The translations under genes and the position numbers were made by a program. Below, piece after piece: positions 1 through 4,322 of a stretch of 5,177 bases of DNA (position 1 is its first letter; each line of letters begins with the position of its first letter). Location of the stretch: the NCBI GenBank assembly GCA_029776555.1, contig JAKOSZ010000075.1:1-5177 (forward strand), written 5' to 3'. Source of the stretch: Bacillota bacterium. GTDB taxonomy: Bacteria; Bacillota; Clostridia; Acetivibrionales; JAKOSZ01. The notes below the pieces were generated by a model. It was given only the letters and a program-made list of their open reading frames with translations. It searched no databases and had not been told where the DNA came from.

Positions 1-1035
1 CAGTATTTTAAGCTGCTTCCTGAGCTCAGGGCTTCCGCCCCCGGGCTGATGCCTGGGATACACATAGTCCCCCCGCTCATGTCCCACGGCAAAGGAGTAG
101 TCCAGGTTGTTGAAGAGCGCCCCACCGGCCAGTATAAACTCCCAGGCCTGCTTCCTGTAGGTCTGGTCCTCCTGGCCGATAAAGCCGGTTTCATTGCAGC
201 CGATGGGCTTATTGAGGTGGTAATTGACCCTTACGGCTTCAGGGGGACTGGCATAGTGGAAGTTGAATACTGAAACATCCCTGTGAGGCTTTTCCACGGT
301 CAGGTAGCCGTTGCTCACGTTCCAGGAGATAAGGTGTTTGTTGGGCAGCTCCCTCTCGCTGTCGGCTATGGTCTCTGCTATCCTCTCCTGCCATTGGGTC
401 TCGATATCTGTCACCCAGGGCTCATTCATTATCTCAAAAATGATATTGTCAAACCGGTTCAGCTCCCTTACCACTTTGCGGACCATTTCCTCTTGGTATT
501 TAAAAAGCAGAGGGTTTTTAAGGGTATAAACGCGGTTGTAGGGCACATCCTCCACCCGGTTTACATTGTTCCTCCCGTTCAACGGGGAAAACTGCCACAG
601 TTTATCAAAATAGAAAGGGCAGAACATGGTGAGCTCAACCACTATGCCCCGGTCCGAAGCCGCCCGGCAGAAGTCTTTCAACCTGGCGAAATACGCTTCG
701 TCCCACCTGTCCAGGTCAAACCTGTTAAGGCCGTCCGCCGCGCCGGGTTCGCTGCTGCGGGGCCAGGGACATATGTAGCTTTCAGGCCTGGGAGCCAGTG
801 TATTGCCTTCAATGCCGTGAGCCCCACTGGTTTCCCTGTAAGGGCCGGTGAAGGTGCGGGTAAGGTTAAGCCCGGCTGATTTAAGTTCATCCAGATACAG
901 AAGGTAATCAAAGTCCAGGTTCATCACCGCTCCGTAGTGCTCGGCCGATGTAATAAGTATTGTGGGCGCCCCCCGGAATATGAAGTACCTGGGGTTTTCG
1001 GGGTGCAAAGCTATTGGCTTGTCCTGGTTTACCAT
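1..1035 (-). CDS. GH-A clan (GH5-like) glycoside hydrolase, 3' end cut by window edge
   Basis: The frame is open from an ATG at 1035 to the left edge, giving 345 residues without a stop, so the C-terminus is missing. The start is supported by AGGAGA six bases upstream. The protein looks like a (beta/alpha)8 retaining glycosidase. FEIMNEPW (about 200-207) carries the NEP motif whose Glu205 would be the acid/base. GCNETGF (279-285) carries Glu282, the likely nucleophile at the end of strand 7. The spacing of about 77 residues fits clan GH-A. The N-terminal part (HPENPRYFIFRGAPTILI, then LDELKSAGLNLTRTF) resembles 'cellulase family' or DUF4038-like proteins. No signal peptide is visible, so it probably acts in the cytoplasm on oligosaccharides or glycosides taken up by the cell. 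It is divergent from the oxidoreductase at 1382 and may be co-regulated with it. Clan assignment is firm; family number and substrate are not determinable here. Confidence 0.88.
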   Translation of the reverse strand, partial: MVNQDKPIALHPENPRYFIFRGAPTILITSAEHYGAVMNLDFDYLLYLDELKSAGLNLTRTFTGPYRETSGAHGIEGNTLAPRPESYICPWPRSSEPGAADGLNRFDLDRWDEAYFARLKDFCRAASDRGIVVELTMFCPFYFDKLWQFSPLNGRNNVNRVEDVPYNRVYTLKNPLLFKYQEEMVRKVVRELNRFDNIIFEIMNEPWVTDIETQWQERIAETIADSERELPNKHLISWNVSNGYLTVEKPHRDVSVFNFHYASPPEAVRVNYHLNKPIGCNETGFIGQEDQTYRKQAWEFILAGGALFNNLDYSFAVGHERGDYVYPRHQPGGGSPELRKQLKIL

Positions 1036-1065
1036 ATCAATTCTCCTTTCCTCCCGTTCCAAAAG

Positions 1066-1103
1066 GGACAAAGCTCAATGCCGTTCTCCCAAAGGGCTTG
1101 TCC
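1066..1103 (-). promoter_or_regulatory. Long-range hairpin in the 5' leader of the glycosidase gene
   Basis: On the plus strand GGACAAAGC (1066-1074) pairs with GCTTGTCC (1096-1103), giving eight pairs with one bulged A. A smaller CCC-AAA-GGG (1088-1096) lies at the inner edge and partly competes with it. The structure sits about 30 bases upstream of the glycosidase start and downstream of its likely promoter, so it would be in the mRNA leader. I do not recognise a known riboswitch. Chance is possible. Confidence 0.3.
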
Positions 1104-1175
1104 TCCGACTCCTGTTTTCGCCACGGGGATGCCGGATTATCTCAGGCAATGCTTTACAAATCAACAGCCGCTTCT

Positions 1176-1181
1176 ATTATA
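1176..1181 (-). promoter_or_regulatory. Extended -10 promoter element for the glycosidase gene
   Basis: Read on the minus strand, this is a perfect TATAAT preceded by TGG, which makes an extended -10 (TGnTATAAT) typical of the housekeeping sigma factor. No good -35 is seen at 17 bases, which extended -10 promoters tolerate. Transcription would begin near 1169, leaving a leader of about 135 bases before the ATG at 1035. Confidence 0.55.
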
Positions 1182-1285
1182 CCATAAGGGCCTGTTACCG
1201 GGGTCATTCCCCATAAGCCAATACTGAGACCGGCTCCCGGCACGCCAACAAACATGGGCATTTTACAGCATGAACACCAGGTATA

Positions 1286-1315
1286 TTGTGGTATTTAGCA
1301 CCACCGGTTTATAAT
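1286..1315 (+). promoter_or_regulatory. Sigma-A-like promoter for the Gfo/Idh/MocA gene
   Basis: TTGTGG (1286-1291) and a perfect TATAAT (1310-1315) are separated by 18 bases. The -10 is strong and the -35 matches only the first half of the consensus, which would suit a regulated promoter. Transcription would start near 1322, about 60 bases before the ATG at 1382. Confidence 0.5.
1288..1304. promoter_or_regulatory. Candidate operator dyad GTGGT-N7-ACCAC
   Basis: GTGGT (1288-1292) and ACCAC (1300-1304) form a perfect 5-base inverted repeat that overlaps the -35 and spacer of the rightward promoter. A repressor bound here would block that promoter. Arms this short can arise by chance, and no regulator gene lies in the window. 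Confidence 0.3.
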
Positions 1316-1381
1316 AATACTGAGTACAAGCACCAAAAAAAACAGGCCGGCAGGCACATATTTTTTGAGGGGGTAGGTTAA

Positions 1382-2662
1382 ATGAAAAACATAATCAAAG
1401 ACAGGCCCATCAAGGTTGGCGTAATTGGAATCGGAAGGGGTATGACCTTTGCCAGGACAGCCAAACATACGGGAATGGAACTGGTGGCGCTGTGCGACAT
1501 CTGGGAAGAAAAGCTCTATGAGGTGGGAAAAAGCTTTAACGCGGCAACCTACACCGACTACGACAAGTTTCTGGAGCACGACATGGACGCGGTAATACTG
1601 GCCAACTACTTTCACGAGCACGCACCCTTTGCGATCAAGGCGCTTAAGGCCGGAAAACACGTTATGAGCGAAACAAGCTGCAACTCAACCCTGGCGGAAG
1701 GGGTTGAGCTCTGCAGAACGGTTGAGGAAACCGGCCTCATATATATGCTGGCGGAGAATTACCCCTATACCAAGTTCAACCAGGAGATGAGAAGGATCTA
1801 CCAGACAGGGGAGATCGGGGAAGTGGCCTATGCCGAGGGTGAGTACAACCACCCCATGGAAGCCAGGGAAAGCCTGAAAATCGCTCCGGGAAGATATCAC
1901 TGGCGCACCCGCACGCCTTCTACATATTACTGCACCCATGCTCTCGCTCCTCTTATGTATATTACGGACACAATGCCCGTAAAAGTAAATGCCCTATCCA
2001 TAGTCTCCGAAGCCATCAGGAAAAGGCGGCTGACGTTAAAGGTCTCCGATCAGGGCTCCGTCATACTGTGCAGGATGAACAACGGCGCGGTATTCAGATT
2101 GTTTGGCAACGGGATACCGGGGCACAGCAACTGGTACAGGGTACACGGGAGCAAAGGCGCCATGGAAATAACCCGGGGGCCCGGTTACTTCGGCCCCGAG
2201 CAGGTCAGGGTGTGGCATGAGAAATGGGACTTGGAGCCAGGGCAGGTGCTGGAGAGAACATATGTCCCCAACTGGCCTGAGCACGGTGAGCTGGCAGAGA
2301 GGACAGGGCACGGAGGCGGAGACTTCTGGACCAACTTCTATTTCGCCCAGGCAATCAGGACGGGCGAACAACCGTATCTTGACGTCTACAGGGGCGTGGC
2401 CATGTCCTCGGTGGGAATACTTGCCTGGAGAAGCGCGTTGCAAGACGGTGCGCCTGTTGACGTTCCCGATTTCTCCAATGAAAGCGAGAGAAAGAAGTAC
2501 GAAAACGACCACTGGTCGCCCTATAACCCGGACAAAAAAGCCGGGCATCCGTATTCAAGCATCCTGGGTGAACTGAAACCCAGCAAGGAGGCGGAAGAGT
2601 ACGCAAGGAAGATATGGACCGAGGCGGGTTTCAAAGACGTGGATAAGCTGCTCAGCGAATAA
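1382..2662 (+). CDS. Gfo/Idh/MocA-family NAD(P)-dependent oxidoreductase
   Basis: This 426-residue protein starts at an ATG eight bases after GAGGGGG (1367-1373). The N-terminal Rossmann fold shows KVGVIGIGRG (11-20) and an acidic residue at the end of strand 2 (LCDI, Asp39), which favours NAD over NADP. The KALKAGKHVMSET segment (86-98) is where the family normally has GKHVxxEKP; here Ser-Glu-Thr (96-98) stands in for the Glu-Lys-Pro. ENYPY (125-129) and THALAP (185-190), with a possible catalytic His186, follow in the C-terminal substrate domain. It is longer than the usual 330-390 residues, owing to an extended C-terminus. The family oxidises or reduces sugars, inositols and related polyols, or epimerises them through a keto intermediate. 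It is divergent from a glycosidase, so a role in handling the released sugar is likely; the exact substrate is unknown. It ends at a shared terminator. Confidence 0.92.
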   Translation: MKNIIKDRPIKVGVIGIGRGMTFARTAKHTGMELVALCDIWEEKLYEVGKSFNAATYTDYDKFLEHDMDAVILANYFHEHAPFAIKALKAGKHVMSETSCNSTLAEGVELCRTVEETGLIYMLAENYPYTKFNQEMRRIYQTGEIGEVAYAEGEYNHPMEARESLKIAPGRYHWRTRTPSTYYCTHALAPLMYITDTMPVKVNALSIVSEAIRKRRLTLKVSDQGSVILCRMNNGAVFRLFGNGIPGHSNWYRVHGSKGAMEITRGPGYFGPEQVRVWHEKWDLEPGQVLERTYVPNWPEHGELAERTGHGGGDFWTNFYFAQAIRTGEQPYLDVYRGVAMSSVGILAWRSALQDGAPVDVPDFSNESERKKYENDHWSPYNPDKKAGHPYSSILGELKPSKEAEEYARKIWTEAGFKDVDKLLSE

Positions 2663-2680
2663 TTGACGCCGGTAAGACTA

Positions 2681-2716
2681 AAAAGGGGTAACGCTTTAAA
2701 TTAGCGCTGCCCCCTT
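2681..2716. terminator. Bidirectional intrinsic terminator between convergent genes
   Basis: AAGGGG (2683-2688) pairs with CCCCTT (2711-2716), and CGCT (2692-2695) pairs with AGCG (2703-2706) across an internal loop. On the plus strand the stem leads into ATTTTAT. On the minus strand it is followed by a clean T-run, TTTTT. It lies 18 bases past the oxidoreductase stop and overlaps the stop codon of the minus-strand gene at 2715, so it can serve both. Confidence 0.8.
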
Positions 2717-3281
2717 ATTTTATGCTTCTCAACATGTGATTTGCCTCATCAATGTTGAAATCCTCCGGGGAATAGGAGCATCCCACGCTTTCAAGCATAG
2801 GCTCGTGCAAGGGGTGCTTTGGGTCCAGGACAGCCCTTATGAATTCCTCGTATCCCTCCGGTCCCCCTACACATTCGGGAGGGCAGTTCCTTTTGCCCTT
2901 GATGCATACAGGGTATTGAACGCCGCTTTCCTGGTCAAGGACCTTTTCTACAGTAACATCGTGGCTCCAGTTGCCGCGAAAACCGTAAATGTACCTGAAT
3001 TTTTTAAGAGAAGCCAAATTTACGTCACTTAACTTTAGCTTTTTTGCTGACATCACTTTTAATGCCTTATTTTTACCCGTAGCCTCCATCGCCGGCATAC
3101 CATTTTCCCTTACAATCATGCGGCCCAGCCTGAACTCGTAGTCATGCAATTCCATCCATCCCATTGCATACTGGATTACCCTGTGGAGTTTGGAAAATGT
3201 GATATTGTCCTCTACCAAAACCCTTCTCCAAACGGGAGGCTTCGCATCTTTTAATGTGATTTTAAGCTGAAGGACTTTCAT
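2715..3281 (-). CDS. Plasmid pRiA4b ORF-3-like family protein
   Basis: Starting at the ATG at 3281 the protein has 188 residues. A TTG 24 bases further upstream is also in frame but has no ribosome site, while the ATG has AAGGGGAG some 11 bases before it. Family signs are LKITLKDAKPPVWRRV (6-21), KLHRVIQYAMGW (31-42), and RNCPPECVGGPEGYEEF (131-147), close to the usual RACPPEDxGGxxGYE. The central YDFGDxWEH motif is altered here to YGFRGNWSH (99-107): Trp105 and His107 remain but both Asp are Gly. Family biochemistry is not established; members occur on plasmids, near mobile elements and scattered in chromosomes. No transposase is visible nearby. It ends at the terminator shared with the convergent oxidoreductase and has its own likely promoter near 3399. 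Confidence 0.85.
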   Translation of the reverse strand: MKVLQLKITLKDAKPPVWRRVLVEDNITFSKLHRVIQYAMGWMELHDYEFRLGRMIVRENGMPAMEATGKNKALKVMSAKKLKLSDVNLASLKKFRYIYGFRGNWSHDVTVEKVLDQESGVQYPVCIKGKRNCPPECVGGPEGYEEFIRAVLDPKHPLHEPMLESVGCSYSPEDFNIDEANHMLRSIK

Positions 3282-3329
3282 ACTTTCCAGGCTCCCCTTG
3301 TACAATTAACGGGTCACTAAACAGGTATA

Positions 3330-3345
3330 GCGGTCAAATTACCGC
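3330..3345. promoter_or_regulatory. Short palindrome GCGGT-N6-ACCGC
   Basis: GCGGT (3330-3334) and ACCGC (3341-3345) form a perfect inverted repeat with a 6-base centre. It lies about 50 bases downstream of the likely transcription start and 50 bases upstream of the pRiA4b-like ATG, where it could act as an operator or a small mRNA hairpin. Function is unproven. Confidence 0.25.
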
Positions 3346-3398
3346 AAGTCCGGCTGCAGTTTCTCAAACAGCAAACGATAAATATGCCTTCAAGTCAT

Positions 3399-3427
3399 AT
3401 TATAGCCGAAAAACGCGAAAAGGCGAA
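3399..3427 (-). promoter_or_regulatory. Candidate promoter for the pRiA4b-like gene
   Basis: On the minus strand a perfect TATAAT (3399-3404) follows TTCGCC (3422-3427) with a 17-base spacer. The -10 is strong and the -35 weak. It lies in the 153-base gap after the LysE-type gene, just past that gene's stop, which suggests the pRiA4b-like gene is transcribed separately. No convincing terminator for the LysE-type gene is visible here. Confidence 0.5.
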
Positions 3428-3434
3428 ATCCATA

Positions 3435-4082
3435 TCACGGCATCCGAAGCATCTTCCAGCCGCTGCCAATGAAATAGATTGAGAAGGCCGTAATAAATAC
3501 GCCCAGCAACAGGACAAGCCGGCGGTACACCGCGCCGCTTACCAGCCTCTTGCCTTTGGAAAATACCGTTGACACTATCGTGTACCATACAAGGTCCGAC
3601 AAAATATGCCCGGAAAAGAAGAGCATAACCCCAATTAGTCCCCGGATGTAAGCCTGGCGTACCATTTCCATCCCCGTTGTGGCCCACCAGATAATGAAGT
3701 AAGGGTTGGCAATGCTTACAACCGCTCCTGCCAGCACAAGGTTTCTTATCCCTGCTATCCTGCCCTTTCCCTGGTGCTCCAGTGAAAAGGACTTGTCCAT
3801 ACCCGACTTAATCATGCCATAGCCCATCCAGGCAAGAAAGACGCCGCCGAATAAGCCGATAAACCCCGCCGCCGTTTGATTGGTGAAGAAATCCTTAAGT
3901 CCGAGAGTCATGGCGGTAATTAACATGAGTTCCAGGATTCCATGTCCCAGCACCGTTAAAGGCCCCGCCGTCCACCCTTTTTTAAGGCTGCCGTCAATTG
4001 CAACCCCCAGCATGGGGCCAGGCATCATTGCACCTGAAAAGCCTATTAAAAAAGCGCCAATGAAAATCCCCCACAAAACCAT
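3435..4082 (-). CDS. LysE/RhtB-family amino acid exporter
   Basis: This 215-residue, strongly hydrophobic protein starts at an ATG ten bases after GAAGGG. It has about six membrane segments, near residues 3-25, 40-62, 71-91, 113-134, 146-170 and 187-207, and a hydrophilic loop at about 92-110. The family signature is near the N-terminus as GFSGAMMPGPMLGVAI (14-29), with PGP at 21-23. The second typical motif, SIANPYFIIWW (123-133), begins segment 4. Length is normal for LysE/RhtB proteins (about 200-220). These inner-membrane carriers export amino acids or similar small metabolites using the proton gradient. The substrate cannot be told from sequence, and the neighbours give no biosynthetic clue. 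It is followed by the pRiA4b-like gene on the same strand but appears to be a separate unit. Confidence 0.93.
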   Translation of the reverse strand: MVLWGIFIGAFLIGFSGAMMPGPMLGVAIDGSLKKGWTAGPLTVLGHGILELMLITAMTLGLKDFFTNQTAAGFIGLFGGVFLAWMGYGMIKSGMDKSFSLEHQGKGRIAGIRNLVLAGAVVSIANPYFIIWWATTGMEMVRQAYIRGLIGVMLFFSGHILSDLVWYTIVSTVFSKGKRLVSGAVYRRLVLLLGVFITAFSIYFIGSGWKMLRMP

Positions 4083-4120
4083 ATCTGACTAACCCTTCTT
4101 TAAGTAAATATATACCTTTA

Positions 4121-4149
4121 TCTTTACACTGGCTCTCCCCATCTTTCAA
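4121..4149 (-). promoter_or_regulatory. Possible promoter for the LysE-type gene
   Basis: On the minus strand TTGAAA (4144-4149) is followed after 17 bases by TAAAGA (4121-4126). The -35 is good and the -10 poor. An AT-rich TATATATT a few bases further downstream is an alternative -10 with no clear -35. It lies 40-70 bases upstream of the ATG at 4082. Confidence 0.3.
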
Positions 4150-4154
4150 GAGCC
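4131..4154. promoter_or_regulatory. Inverted repeat GGCTCT-N12-AGAGCC upstream of the exporter gene
   Basis: GGCTCT (4131-4136) and AGAGCC (4149-4154) are perfect 6-base arms spaced like the half sites of a dimeric regulator (18 bases centre to centre). The dyad covers the spacer and touches the -35 of the candidate exporter promoter. LysE-type exporters are often controlled by a dedicated regulator, but none is encoded in the window. Confidence 0.35.
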
Positions 4155-4162
4155 CACCCCGG

Positions 4163-4187
4163 ACACAAGGGGACGGTCCCTCTGTGT
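4163..4187. repeat. 25-nt imperfect palindrome, copy A
   Basis: The outer arms ACACA/TGTGT are perfect. An A/C mismatch follows at positions 6/20, then GGGGA pairs with TCCCT through one G/T wobble, around a CGG centre. It matches copies B (4199) and C (4265) at 19 of 25 positions each. It lies between the exporter and URO-D-like genes. Confidence 0.8.
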
Positions 4188-4198
4188 TAATGCCTCGT

Positions 4199-4223
4199 GC
4201 ACGAGGGAACGGTTCCCCTGTGC
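4199..4223. repeat. 25-nt imperfect palindrome, copy B
   Basis: The outer arms GCACG/TGTGC pair with one G/T wobble, followed by the same A/C mismatch at 6/20 as in the other copies. The core GGGAACGGTTCCC is a perfect inverted repeat about a central G. It starts 36 bases after copy A and begins the ~65-bp duplicated unit. Confidence 0.8.
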
Positions 4224-4264
4224 ACAGCACAAAGCACTCCTCCCTCCAAATACAAGGGGACGCT

Positions 4265-4289
4265 GCACAAAGGGCCGGTTCTTCTGTGC
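4265..4289. repeat. 25-nt imperfect palindrome, copy C
   Basis: The outer arms GCACA/TGTGC are perfect, the A/C mismatch at 6/20 is kept, and AGGG pairs with TTCT through A-T, G/T, G-C and G/T pairs on the plus strand. Position 11/15 is mismatched (C/T), so this copy is the most decayed at the centre. It is directly preceded by the orphan half-copy at 4252-4262. Confidence 0.8.
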
Positions 4290-4302
4290 CTGCACAAAGC
4301 AC

Positions 4303-4318
4303 CCCTCCTTCTGGAGGG
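4303..4318 (-). terminator. GC-rich hairpin just after the URO-D-like stop codon
   Basis: CCCTCC (4303-4308) and GGAGGG (4313-4318) are perfect 6-base arms with a 4-base loop, beginning five bases past the stop codon at 4323-4325. Its position suits a terminator or 3'-end stabiliser for the URO-D-like gene. The minus strand continues GTGCTTTGTGC rather than a clean T-run, so efficient intrinsic termination is doubtful. Confidence 0.4.
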
Positions 4319-4322
4319 AGAC

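Larger units (their letters stand above)
1036..1381. other. Divergent intergenic region between glycosidase and oxidoreductase genes
   Basis: These 346 bases separate two divergent genes. They hold a candidate promoter on each strand, a GTGGT/ACCAC dyad in the rightward promoter and a hairpin in the leftward leader, each listed separately. Short open frames across the region lack a convincing ribosome site or recognisable sequence, and I see no gene here. The leftward leader is long (about 135 bases), leaving room for RNA-level control. Confidence 0.7.
4199..4308. repeat. Tandem ~65-bp duplication carrying palindrome copies B and C
   Basis: Copies B and C start 66 bases apart. Each is followed within a few bases by GCACAAAGCACYCCTCC (4227-4243 and 4292-4308, 16 of 17 identical, 65 bases apart). 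The two blocks are therefore diverged copies of one unit. An orphan left half, ACAAGGGGACG (4252-4262), identical to positions 3-13 of copy A, lies between them. Confidence 0.7.

Noticed and set aside
283..879. Long plus-strand open frame opposite the glycosidase gene
   Set aside because: It is the mirror of a clearly coding minus-strand gene with intact catalytic motifs, has no ribosome site, and its translation is Pro/Val-rich with no recognisable domain.
2036..2548. 170-codon minus-strand open frame inside the oxidoreductase gene
   Set aside because: It lies wholly within the well-supported Gfo/Idh/MocA gene and its translation resembles no family.
2715..3281. Insertion-sequence passenger gene, because some pRiA4b-like proteins occur near IS elements
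   Set aside because: No transposase, terminal inverted repeats or target-site duplication are visible around it.
3282..3305. Upstream TTG start adding eight residues to the pRiA4b-like protein
   Set aside because: No ribosome site precedes the TTG, and the family homology begins at the downstream ATG, which follows AAGGGGAG.
3994..4302. Minus-strand open frame running through the palindromes into the exporter gene
   Set aside because: It overlaps the LysE-type gene in another frame and is built mostly of repeat sequence.
4163..4308. CRISPR array
   Set aside because: Repeats are only 76% identical, unevenly spaced (36 and 66 bases), and the intervening sequence itself is duplicated, so they are not repeat-spacer units.
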